A program made the position numbers and the translations under genes. From Gnetum montanum (Eukaryota > Streptophyta > Gnetopsida > Gnetales > Gnetaceae): a DNA stretch of 64,000 nucleotides. Each line of letters begins with the position of its first letter. Within the stretch, counting starts at the first letter, position 1. The notes under the pieces are model-generated. The model made no database searches and was not told the origin of the DNA. It was given only the letters and a program-made list of their open reading frames with translations. Positions 46,552-57,499 of the stretch are shown piece after piece. Where the stretch lies: positions 219,077-283,076 of the forward strand of contig MNCI01003975.1 of assembly GCA_015680685.1 (NCBI GenBank), given 5' to 3'.

Positions 46552-48156
46552 TCATGTAGTTCTAGGTGGCAGTGGCTCCTCCACTGGTGCCTTCCCTTTG
46601 TCGTGTGCTCTAGGTTTTGAGGCTTGATGACGCTAAAGTATGGCCTGGAGCTTCTCCTCTTTAGTCTGAGGGTTCTATGTCATCCATGGTAATGTTCCAA
46701 TGTTTGACGGAGTCAGCATTTCCCATGGACAGGGTAGTTGCAGAAACATTTGATTGGCCTTGACATACCAAGCCGCGAACACCTGTCGTTCCTCCTCATA
46801 GGCTCTAGCTTTATCTTTGTACTCCTAAAAATCTGGTAGCCATCGAGCCAAGTCTGTTGCAACAACTTTTTATCCTTGGTAGCTGGCTTTCACCACCTCA
46901 AGTTCAGAATTTGCAACTTCTAGTTTCTCTAATAACTTCTTGCGCTCTACAAATTCTACTTTGTATTTGATGTGGGTGGTTACTACCTACTGCTCAAGCT
47001 CTATCCTCGGACGCCCTGCTATTAACATGGCAAGGTTGGCATACCTCAAGTTTGCTAACTCAATGTATTCTGTCAAATCCTGAATTTGCAGGTCCCAGCT
47101 CTTAACTTCCGCCTAGTGGGCAGAGGCATATGTGTCCAATATGGCCTACCAATTAGTGTGTTGAGCACTGATAGTGCTAATTTGGGCCTTGGCCATATGG
47201 ATCTCCTTTTCAAGGATCTGTTTATACATCCCCACTTGATCGCGGAAGTGCTCCTTTAGCTTCTCATGTTGCTCAGCCTCGTTTTGCCACGTGCTTATCT
47301 CAATTGTTGACTTTTGCCGAATGGCACATACCTCCTCCATCGAGAGGGTTCAATTTTCTCTGTCTAAACAACTTACATCTCGGTTGACCTGGATGAATTG
47401 TTCTCACAATTGATGGAAGTGTTCGTTGAGAACATTCTTTTGCTTTTCCACGATGGTCAACCGAAGGTTTTCGGCAACCAGTTGCTTATTTTCTTCTTGA
47501 AAGGGCTTGAGTGCCTTGACGTGTGTGTAAGTTTGCGCTTGTACCATAGAGGCATCCCAGTTAGCCTTCTCTTTTTCTTTCGTCACCCTTTTATTTTCTA
47601 TCAACAATTTATTAAGTTGCTTAGTTCTGAAAGTGTCTAGTTGGTTCTGAGCAACCTTTGGCCCTGTATTCGGAAGGTTTAATACTTCCAAAATGGCTTG
47701 AATAGAGAAATCAATAGTCACACCACAATTGTTAACTGTGGTGCCTTATTCTTTGTTATGCCAAAATTGGTACATTTCTGCGAAGTACCAGGCACCGCTA
47801 TTAGAGAGGATAGGCCATAAGGGAGACCCTTTGAGGTGATCCCTAACAGCCTCAGGAGTGAACTCTACAAAAGATTCAAAGTTCAATTCCATAATCACCA
47901 CAGTGAATGTGGACTTTTCATGAATGGCCTGAACACAATCTTGGGGAAACATGAGATGTTGTCCCTGTTCAAGCGCTACAGCAACTCCTCCTTCTACCTG
48001 CCTGGACTATACAGTAGGAGGATCTTCTTGATGAATGTTGAATGATTGTTCCTCCTATTCTACATGTTGTTCGATAGGACCTTGTCTTTCACCTCTCTGA
48101 GATCATTTGCTTCCACCTTGGGTAGGACCTTCCTGTTGTCCATGTTTCAGGGCCAT
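46552..48156 (-). pseudogene. ORF2 of element D: envelope-position coiled-coil ORF
   Basis: About 535 codons in one frame from ATG 48156 (MALKHGQQEGPTQ) to a stop at 46552 (ending EEPLPPRTT), with about ten in-frame TAG/TGA/TAA codons and no indel. Order: a Gln/Gly-rich N terminus; part of the central domain (AIHEKSTF; GSPLWPILSNSGAWYFAEMY; AILEVLNLPNTGPKVA); then, directly joined, a very long charged coiled coil (QLNKLLIENKRVTKEKEKAN; KQLVAENLRLTIVEKQKNV; KLKEHFRDQVGMYKQILEKE). Compared with A, about 1 kb after GPKVA is missing, so D carries a shorter form. There is no signal peptide or obvious membrane anchor, so an envelope role is not supported by sequence. A nucleic-acid- or capsid-associated structural role is equally possible. 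Present stops make it nonfunctional. Confidence 0.65.
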
Positions 48157-50129
48157 CTGCAATCACACGCGGTCAAGCGTTAGTAAAGTCATTTTTAAAG
48201 TTAGGTTATACCTTACTGCTTAACTTAATTAATTAATTCATTTCATCTCTATGTGATATTGCCCAAAAGATTGTAATAGTTGGTCCTTTTTACTTAGGTG
48301 GTTTTTTTTTCAATTTTAATTTCCTGGTGTACCTAGCAATTAAATAATTTTTTGGCACATTTTATTCTAAGTGTTATAGCTAATTACCCTAGATAATGTT
48401 CTTTGGGTGATGATAAATTCCAAAAATGTTAGGTGCTTTTTGGCAGGTGTCCCTCCCCCACAACTAAGCTAAACACTCTGGGTTCAAGTAAGTTCAAACA
48501 GAATTAAAATCGGAGTACCAAGGAGCAAGATAGAGGTTGAAAAGCAAAGGTTGCTCAATCGCAAGTCGTAGAGAAAAAATTTGAAAACTCTCCCACATGA
48601 ATGGAAAAATGATGCTAAGTGTTGTGCGGGGGGGGGGGGGGGGGGGGGCATCACCTATTTATAGGTTTGCAGGGATGCGATATCACGTACAATACACCAC
48701 GTACGCGATATCACGTTGGCCACAATATCGCATACGCGATATCTCAGCCTTAGTAACATTGGGCACCACAATAAATACCAAATTTTTGAAGATTTTCTTG
48801 GAATTAACGTTGTAACTTAGGACATCAGGTTATTATTAAGGGGTTATCAAGTAATTAGATGGTTTTGAAGGCACGAATAATAATGTGTGAGTGTAACTGA
48901 TCAATAAAACCTTGGGTGGTAAGAAAAAGGTTATGTATTTGTACATAGGAACGTTGGAATTCAGAGGGGTAATAGGAAGGGAAAGAATGTTATGAAAAAT
49001 AAGCTGAGGGTGAAAAATGATGTGTGTGAGCTATATCATAAGTGAAGATTACCAAATATTACACAAGTGGGTCCTCCCCAAAGCAGGTTCCAACCTATAA
49101 TGCCCTTGTGTAACCACACTTAAAGTGTCCATAGGCACTAGAAGGGTTAAATGTAATCCGCACTAATTCCACAAAACACACACATGTAATTATCACTAGA
49201 ATGAGATGAGAATTCTATGCTACACGAGACATGAGCTACAATTACACGAATAGTGAGATGAGACGAGTTATAGAAAGGGGTTGTAGAGATTGGGACATGA
49301 GGTAACTGACCTAGGGCATAGTGAATCCTGTGTATAAAGCATGATTAAGGTGTCATTAACCGGTCGTTCCAAGATCAGGACCAAGTCCATTCCTCTAATT
49401 AGTGACATTGCATTGTTTCATCCCATGATGAATAACTATGAGAGTACCATAACAACAAGGCGTATGATCACTTTGTGTTTTTTTCAAGGAAGGAGTGATT
49501 TTTATCTTGTGGCACTTTGTTTTTTTTTTTTCATTTTTTTTTCTTCTCTTTTGTTTGAATACTGAATCCAGAGAAGCCGCCAACCTTCAGGCATGGGTGC
49601 ATGTCTTTCCAGTGGTACCCCCTAGAACAACATTGGATTTTTTGAGTGCCCTTTTGATTACTCTTACTCCCGTTTTTTGTTAGCTCTACAAGGATCTTAG
49701 TACAACCACGTTGCATGATAACTCCCACAGATGTCACCATAGAGAATCCACAAGTTCCCTTGATGTCACACCCTAATCATTCCCTCTTGGTCCATCCTTC
49801 TTCATTCTAGGTACAATGAACACAAAATTAATTTTAGGTTTTAAAAAATGTCAAGAATATCACTGTACCCTCGAACAGAACCTCTTATTTGTAGAATGGA
49901 TGAGTGGGTGTAATGAGCTCACTGTCCAAATAATTGCTCACTTGAGACTTAATAACATAGAACACACCTCAACCAACGATCCACATGAGTGTTTTATTCA
50001 TAGATGAGATTACTTACAAAAATACATAAAAAGACAAAAAGATAAAACAAAAAGTTGAAAAATGAAAAATGGAAAAAAAAATTAAAAAAACTAAAGAAAA
50101 TGAAAAATATTTATTAAACCTACTTATTA
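48157..50129 (-). other. noncoding middle of element D
   Basis: No gene. On the minus strand it holds, in order, an AT-rich stretch (50000-50110), conserved block 1 (49749-49774), purine tract (49517-49556), conserved block 2 (49064-49107), the internal promoter-like module (48654-48747), a C-run of about 23 (48627-48648, G on the plus strand), a polypurine-like motif (48453-48470), a CTAAC branch-point-like site and TTGCAG just before ORF2. Confidence 0.6.
48654..48747 (-). promoter_or_regulatory. internal GATATC-plus-TATA module upstream of ORF2 (D)
   Basis: On the minus strand three GATATC palindromes and two variants (48677-48747) are followed by ACCTATAAATAGG (48654-48666), the same layout as in the LTR U3. 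It is about 500 bp upstream of the ORF2 start and in the same orientation. The matching module in A has the same spacing. Promoter function is inferred. Confidence 0.55.
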
Positions 50130-52115
50130 TTAGAATGGGGGAAATCCCCCATAACTAAATGGTTGAGCATGGCAAGGATTAATAAATGAAGGGTGAGGAT
50201 CCTTACATGTTGGAAATATTGGAACTGGTCCATACTTACCTCGTTGGGGTTCACACACTTGATTGTAGTAAGCATAGTCGGGCAATTTATGCGATGTAGT
50301 TCCCGGATAACGAGTTGACCTACTATGATATTTGGGACCGTTAGATGGTATGCAAGGATTGGGATGTTGCTCTCCACGACTGTGTTCATTGGGCCAGATT
50401 GTTGTTGGAGTGTTAGTTGGTGGCCCTGATGAAGTAACATGAGGTGTTGGGTTTGAAGATAAGGGTGCACCATAGTGTGGGGCTTGTACTGAATTGGAGG
50501 ATGTAGTGGCCTCGGAATTGTGTTGTCCCTTCTTATGGTCGTGTTTAAAGAAGGGGTTCTTTTGATGTTTCTGAGGTTTCTCACTGCTGTTGGAAGTAGT
50601 AGCACAAGTGTTGTTCGTGGGTTGTTGCTGTGGTGCAGGTACCGTAGGAACAGTTGGTGGCATTGTAGAAGGAGGGAAAAAAGGATGAAAATGTTGAAAA
50701 TGAGGAGAAGTGTAGGATACACAAAGTGGTGGTTGTGTTGGAGGCATGGGTTGATAGTATTGAGGAGAATGGTACTGTGGTGAGATAAAGTGCATTGGCC
50801 CAGTTAGAGAAACAGGATGTTGAACGTGATAAGCATTTGGATTCGGAGGATATGAAGGGTGTCTCCAGTCTAAGGGTGGTCTCCCCCATGACTGGGATTG
50901 TTGCCACTATGATTGAACACAGTATCTCTGTACGAACTCTAGATGTAATGTGCTTCCGCAATGCTCATGTAAATGTAACAATATTGGGCATTGGCCCTTG
51001 GGGTGATCGTATAGGCATATGTTGCATTCGTACGTATGATTGGCAGTTGAGCTCTTATTTTCCTTATACCTTCTTTCCGATTGTCTAATGTTTTGCCCTA
51101 ATTCTTAGGTTGTTAAAACTTTATCTCCAATGATGTTGATATATTCTCCACACTTTTGATACTTCCATTCCAACATCTTGTTGATCTTTGCCTCGATCTT
51201 TTCTAATGTTTGTTGTGTTGGAAAAGATGATGTTTCCACCTTGAGATTGGTTGATTTTCCCTTTTTATGATCATGGACCTTTGTTAAGTTGAGATTTTGG
51301 TCTTGTTGATATTTTTCAACACCCTTCCATCGAGCCAATTCTCCTTCTTCTTTTGCTACCTGCTTAATAAGCTCTTGGACTTGATGGGTTTGTAGTTCGT
51401 ATAGTTGACCTTGGGCATACATTCCTAAGGTCTCTCTTATTTCATTATGTAGCCCATCAATGATATGGTACATTAGCCTTTCCTTGGAAAACCCATGGCC
51501 TGGACAGTTGTTTAACAGTACATGATATCTTTCTAAGGCCGTGTCCAAGGGTTCATGTTTTGCTTGTTTCCACTCTTAGATTTATTTCCTCAAGGCTAAC
51601 ACTCTTGCGTAGGTTTGATATTTTTTGTTAAATACTTCTACCATTATTGACCAATATCATATTAAATTTGGTTTTAACGATCTATACCATAGTTTTGCTT
51701 GGCCAACGAGTGTCATGGGAAAGAGCTTAAGTTTTTTCCACCCCTTATCAATGTTGTTCCATGTGCAGGCAATGTAGAAGGCTTGTAAATGTTGATGTGG
51801 ATCTAAGTCATAGCCTCCTGAAAATTTAGGAAAGTTGTTTAAATCAAGCTTGGGTAGGTAGCTCTCTTTACGATGCCTACGTGAGATTCGAACAGCCTCT
51901 TGTATTTGTGTTAAGCTTGTAGTGGCTAGTAGGGGTTCATCGTCATCATGTAAGTTATGCTTTCGTGTGTTGGGATGACGTTGCTTTTGTTCATGTTGAT
52001 ACGAAACCCCCACTTCAGGTTGTGTACTCCAACCTTCATCGTCATATAGTTCGTTGGTTCTCCAATGAACTTCCTCACTAAGTGTGGCATTATTGTTGTC
52101 TTGTAGGAGAGGCAT
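50130..52115 (-). pseudogene. gag of element D (full length, one frame)
   Basis: About 661 codons in a single frame from MPLLQDNNNA at 52115 to a stop at 50130, interrupted by a few stop codons (about 51657, two near 51580 and about 51105) but no frameshift. Segments: acidic N terminus (52115-51900); capsid core (IQEAVRISRRHRKESYLPKL; HQHLQAFYIACTWNNIDKGW; HGFSKERLMYHIIDGLHNEI); Glu/Lys helix with QVQELIKQVAKEEGEL; zinc knuckle CNICLYDHPKGQC near 51020 (CX2CX3HX4C); then a 221-codon open Pro/Gln/His-rich tail (50130-50795) ending YGGFPPF. Gag packages element RNA. Its presence in every pol-less member suggests either selection for gag in cis or simply recent shared descent. Confidence 0.85.
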
Positions 52116-52238
52116 TTTTGTGAAGTTATGTGTGAATTTATATGTGACTTTTATAATTATTTCTTCTTCCTAAGAGATATATCGTTAAGTCCTTTACAAT
52201 GACCTTGTATGATATAACTAATCTAGATAACTAGCACC

Positions 52239-52257
52239 GTCCCTAGCAACGGTGCCA
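52239..52257 (-). other. primer-binding site, Asp-tRNA type (D)
   Basis: TGGCACCGTTGCTAGGGAC on the minus strand, two transitions from the Asp-tRNA complement, the best preserved of the four. Confidence 0.8.
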
Positions 52258-52258
52258 A

Positions 52259-53085
52259 TGATGAGTGGCGACGTACCTCTACACTCAACCATATGAATAT
52301 GATTGTTTTCATGTGTGATCTGGTCGAACTTTGCAGATGGACTAGATGTGGCATCTAGATAGTTAGCCTTAGGTCGTAGTTCACTGTCTTTCCACCTAGA
52401 CTAGTATTATCTTTGTCACATATGGTTTAGTCCAAAGTGCGGTGTATGATGTGGTCCTAATCTAATGCTACTCCTGAAGGCAATGGAAATAAGATTAACT
52501 AAGCTAGGAGGAAAGGGTAAGAGAATATCTAAACTAACCTAAGCGCGATGAGCATCCATTCCATGATTATCCGTACACATATTGGACTTCGTGCACGACT
52601 ACCACTAGGATTACCAAGTGCAGATCCTAGGTACGCTATTGGGTTACCAAATAATCACACTTAAATGCTCGTAATCAAGTCGTACTCATTTCGCGTTTTA
52701 ACATGAGTTTAAGGGTGAGAGAGATTAACTAGGAAAGTAGTAAATGATAATTAAATAAATAAATAAACAAAGTGAATGCTGCAATGATGAAGTAATCTTA
52801 ATCTTTATTTCCGATCATGTGCATGTCCAAGTATGTCACACTTGAATAAAGGATGCTGTACAATTACAATCACCACACTGTGGGTAGACACTGGAAAATT
52901 ATTCTATCTCTGGAGAGGAAAAATTGCTAGAGCTTCGCTATGGTTTAATCTAAGTTGTGAAACAAGGGAGAGCCACCTCTTATTTATAGAATTGGTGATG
53001 GGCTACGATATCATGTACGCGATATCGTGATGAGCATGCAATATCACGTACACGATATCGTGGTTGCCCAAAACGCGACTCATCA
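52259..53085 (-). repeat. 5' LTR of element D
   Basis: An 827-bp LTR. It is longer than its 3' partner mainly because an extra GATATC unit of about 33 bp (around 53029-53062) has been duplicated. TATA box at 52978-52990 on the minus strand. Confidence 0.9.
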
Positions 53086-53389
53086 AAGACCTTGATGAAT
53101 AAGATACCATAAAAAATATGAATTTGAAAAAATATAGGAGCTATCTAAATATCTTTTATTTTCCTCATTTAAAAGTAAGATGATAATTATATTTTCTAAC
53201 CCTTATTAAATTTTTTATGAATAAAATCATTCTTTGTAATTATCTCATAAGAAACTTTTCAATTTAAAGGAAAAATAGCTCTACCATCCTTCCAAAGAAT
53301 ATCTTAGAAAGCCTAATGCAAATTGTTATCAATGGTAAATAAAATTTTAAGATTAGAAATTAATTATTCAATTTTTTTACTCTTTGTAT

Positions 53390-54510
53390 TCAAAACATAG
53401 ACACTAGAAAATCTATCATGCATATGTAGATAAGAAATTGTAGTGATAACAAATTTGCTCCAAGTGGTACATAATATATATGCATTAGTAGCCCAAGCTC
53501 CTTCATTGAAAGGAAGCCACCATGGGGTAATTTGCTTAAGCATATCTTTTGAAACCCTAATTTGATTGTAATTTCAGTATTTACTAAGCTTGCACAATTT
53601 CTTTGAAATTTTTTTAAGAATTGGAGAACCAAGAATAGAAATGGCTTGAAGAAAAAGAAGATAGTGAAAAAAGTTATTAGAAGACCAATTGTTATCATTC
53701 TTAAATTTTCCTTACATATGTTTCTTTCTTAAAAGGAGCATCCAAATATCATCTCCATTAATGCATCTTGCAATCTATTTTCCTACAAGAGAAATACCTT
53801 AGTTATAAGAAATAATGAGGGTAAGTTCTCTATCTTTCTTAATATTGGTGCAAATATCCCAAGAAACTCTAGAAAAAGCTTTTCTATATTTCTTAATAGA
53901 TTAAAAAATGATGGATAATAGGATCAATTCTCTTATAAGAAGTCCTAGAAGGATCCCAACAACTAGAGTAACAAACATGAGTTGATTAAAGCATGTGATT
54001 AATAACTAAAACTTTGCCATCAAGGGTAAGATTTTTTTTCTTTTCATTTATCAAGATTCTTTTCAGTTTTATCAATCACATAATTCCACAAAATAATAGG
54101 ATTAGGCTCAAAAGAAAAAAGCATTCTTAAAATTTTGAAGATAGAATCTTTTCTTTAAAATATTTTTCAAGACTTGAGAGTAATCCACTTGTCAATATTG
54201 CCATTATAATAAATAGCAGATTCTTGCTAATTGATCTAAGAGCTACATAACATGCATTGATCCTCCACTCTAGCTAAAAGAGTATTGATATGTTATGGAG
54301 AGCTATTGATCATAGAAAAAAAAAAGGAATCATCTACAAAGTTCATTTTTAGCAATTGCATACCTTGATCATTAATTGCAATTTCTTTAATAAAATTCTT
54401 TTGTAGATCAAAATACAGATTATGTAAAAGAAAATATGTAGAAATAGTAAAAAAGATATGAAGCTAGAGATAAACCTTGATGAACTAACTATTGAAGAGA
54501 ATATGAGGAA
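53390..54510 (-). pseudogene. LINE-type reverse transcriptase remnant
   Basis: Minus-strand remains of a non-LTR retrotransposon ORF2. From right to left: HQGLSLASYLF (about 54440-54480), matching the QGxPLSPxLF motif; NDQGMQLLKMNFVDDSFFF (about 54315-54380), carrying the catalytic (F)xDD; then downstream thumb-like sequence (HINTLLARVEDQC; KSYPWWQ-like; NGDDIWMLLLRKKHM) and a final stretch to about 53390. Frames change and stops are common. The 5' part (endonuclease) and a poly(A) tail were not recognised. I am fairly sure of the RT motifs, less of the exact borders. Confidence 0.6.
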
Positions 54511-54826
54511 CTTATTCTAAAATTAGAAGCAACTTGAGCATTAGCATCAATGAAGGATATGAAAAAGTCTTAAGTTGTATAACAATTAAGATATCTTATG
54601 TTCAAGTCTTAGTAACATAAAAAAAGAGGTATTAACATATATTAAAAAGGTGCCATATAAAAAAAATATACCATTATACTTAAAGAAAAAGAATAATAGT
54701 AGATAACAAGACAAAGGTTCCAAGTTTCAAACACTAGTGTGTTACACTTCTCATGTTTCTCATTTATTCTTTTAACATATAGTGAAGCTTCATGGAATTT
54801 CTTTGAATATTATGGGTAATAATAAT

Positions 54827-55530
54827 GTCAAGTTCACTTGTTACTTTTGAATATTACACTAGAAATTACTAGGGATCAATTTATCATTTTCCACTGTATC
54901 ATTCCCAAACTAATAGAAAAACTAAAGTAGTAAATAGGTCATTGTATAAGATATTGAGATGTTTATGTGAAGATTAACCTCAAGGATGGGAGAATATGTT
55001 AGCTCATGTTGAATTTTTATATATTAATGCTTTTTAAATATGTATTGATAAAAGTAAATTTGCAAAAAATTATGGTTCTATAGTAATGATGGTTGATGAG
55101 GTGAATAAATTTAATGATTGTGCCTCTTTCAGCTTTGATTCAACATTAGAGCCAAGATCAATTAGAACACATATGAGATTGATTTGACCAATGAATTTTG
55201 TATTTCTTGTATGTTTAATGTTTAAGATTTGAGTCCATACAATTATATTATTCTTCCATCAGATCTAGAGAATAGTGTTGAAATCATTAAAGATGTAACT
55301 GAAGGTCAAGCTCCATCCAAGTCATCAAGGAAGCCAATTATGTTACAAATAAGAAATGCTAAAATCATAAGAGATAAGAAGATGCATTAGTACTTGATCC
55401 ATTGAAGTGATGAAGGATCTCAAAATAGATTTTGGGTTCATGTGAATGATTTGGACTTGTGAGGACTGAATGCTATTCTAGATGTAACACCCAAATCAAG
55501 AAAAGTCTCTTTTGAAGGGTGAGGGAAATG
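54827..55530 (+). pseudogene. Ty3/gypsy pol 3' end (integrase C-terminal part)
   Basis: Plus-strand remnant. At about 54880-55020 it reads YHSQTNRKTKVVNRSL, then RCLCED and a WENMLAHVEFLY stretch, the integrase segment after the second catalytic Asp; the catalytic Glu position is Lys (KVVNRSL against EVVNRSL). Further on (55200-55290) FNVxDLSPY matches the region before the C-terminal end of chromovirus integrases. A purine run (gaagggtgagggaaatgatgagaag, 55514-55538) could be its polypurine tract. The 5' part is absent; the LINE remnant lies next to it on the opposite strand. Confidence 0.6.
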
Positions 55531-56125
55531 ATGAGAAGATCAACTTACTTTTTGAGGCAATTTGTATCCTTAATATGTTATAAAAAGAGTAGGAGTTGTA
55601 TATTTATATTTGATTGCTTGTTTAGAGTCATTTGAAAATTTTATATGCCATGGACAAGCAACTATGAGATCACAACTAGTCACCAAGAGTCAGAGTCTAG
55701 TCCTACATGCGACTGCTAGTTGCAATCTTCTACTGTATGTTCAAATTGTCATATTATTACATTTTCTATTTCAAATAATAAAGTGTAAGACATTACAAGT
55801 TACAGTGAGCTATAGCCTTTAAGTTGCAAGTCATAACAGGGTCATAGCAGGGTTGCAATATACTAAGAAAAAAAGATGAAAATATTCATGTTTTATGAGT
55901 ATGCCTAGATGTGAATGCAATCTTCTTGCAGGGTAGAAACTATATGAACACTAAAATTTCTCATAATGTAAGGTATATTACTAAGGAATGATCAGACACT
56001 CTCAATTACTCAAGATGATCTCACTCACAATCATTAAATCATACAATGGTTTAGAATGAGCTTAGCCATCTTCTTTTATGTTATTTAGACATTTTTTAAC
56101 TTTTTCACCTTACATTTCTCTTGTG
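55531..56125. other. region without genes, possible LTR sequence
   Basis: No gene. It may be the start of a 3' LTR following the pol fragment. Confidence 0.3.
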
Positions 56126-57190
56126 AAGCAGATTCACTCCATAAATAAATCACCTTCAAATACTAAATCCAAATATTATACAAAGATAAAAAGTTTTGCT
56201 AGAAAACCAAAAAACTAGCTATCTTCAATTCATTTATTTAAAGATTACAATAGGTTTCTCACAATCCACAAACCATCACAACCTCTCACAATCCACAAAC
56301 CATCACAACCTATCACACTTAATGATACTGTAGAGCATGAGGCTCTACAACTACATAATGACTATTCTCAATACAAGACACAATTAATAGAAAATCTCTT
56401 CCATAACCTAAAACTAAGATGTTGACTCAAAAGTAAGACACAAGAGAAAATAACACAAAGATCAACACTCCACAAGTTGATCTTGGAGCTGCAACCACCA
56501 ATTACACTCATTCAATCTGCTCACACTTAAGAGTTCTCTCTCTTACTCATTGTCTTCAACAATGGTGAATATGATAATATTTATGAAAAATTTGAAGATA
56601 ACAAACTTATAAATAATTCGCCAACTTAACTTAAGGCTCTTTAGATGTTTTCCAAGCCTGTTCACCTTTTCCCTACTTGTTCCCATCCTTTTCCATCTTG
56701 TTTCACCTATTTTCCAAATTGGAATTGGGGTTTTCAAAAGTTTTTACAATCGTATAGGTCATCTCTAGCCTTGTTAATATATCTCCTATGAAAACCCAAC
56801 TCTTAGGGACAACATCTAGTATTTTTGTAAGACGTCTTCTCTAGGACCAAGACATCTCCTACAAAAGTAAGATGTCTTGCTTAAGACATCTTGTAGTCAA
56901 GAGGGACATCTTGTATAAGTTGTCTCATGGATTAGGGAGATGTCTCCCCCAAGACATCTTCTTCTTAGACAAGACTTCTTACTCGAGATTGCCAAAATAG
57001 CAAGATGTCTCCTCTTCTTTACAAATGTCTCCTATTAATCTTAGGGCTCTACCAAGATCTCTTCTTGTCCTCCAAGACATCTTCTTCAAGCTTGAAACAT
57101 GAAAAACACACACATAGGAAAGAACAAAGGAGATCAGAAGAGGTGTCCCTACACCAGCTCTTCCACCCTTCAAAAATTGAACTCAAGTAA
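56126..57190 (+). repeat. LTR-like repeat copy 2 (AGACATCTT cluster)
   Basis: Colinear with 57500-58530 and partly with 1-770: 'cactccataaataaatcaccttcaaatact' theme at the left, then 'gtagagcatgaggctctaca', then a zone (56800-57090) with many AAGATGTCT/AGACATCTT units, then 'aaacacacacatagga...agaagaggtgt'. Confidence 0.65.
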
Positions 57191-57499
57191 ATAGGGAATC
57201 CTCTTCATCTGCTTTGTCTCCACCTAGCTATAAAACTTCTTCAATCTAAATATGCATGCTCTTCATCTCTGTGTGTCTAGATATGGCTAGAACTAACATT
57301 CCTATATACCTTTGCATTAATTTCATCTAACCAAGCCACCATCATTTGGAAGGAAAACTTGATGCTCTCCATGTCTTAATTCAAGGCTTGCACTTGTTTC
57401 TTCTTAGGTGTCATTTGAAATTGACAAAGTTCTCAACCAATTTCTAAGAAATAATCAATACAATTCTCAACACAAAAGCTAATATTTGATACCAATAAT

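Larger units (their letters stand above)
45602..53085 (-). mobile_element. Athila-like LTR retrotransposon D (pol-less)
   Basis: Complete minus-strand element of about 7.5 kb with TG...CA LTRs and a perfect target duplication AAGAC (45597-45601 and 53086-53090). Right to left it contains the 5' LTR, Asp-type primer site, a full-length gag in one frame, noncoding middle, ORF2 in one frame, polypurine tract and 3' LTR. Pol is absent. It is the best-preserved pol-less member, so it is the reference for gag and ORF2 boundaries. Confidence 0.93.

Noticed and set aside
50120-50722. 200-codon minus-strand ORF overlapping the gag tail of D
   Set aside because: Same strand, shifted frame; the 221-codon frame ending YGGFPPF is the one continuous with the zinc knuckle and capsid domain.
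53390-53698. 102-codon minus-strand ORF as a membrane protein gene
   Set aside because: The hydrophobic run reflects T-rich sequence; neighbouring frames carry the LINE reverse transcriptase motifs, so it is part of that remnant.
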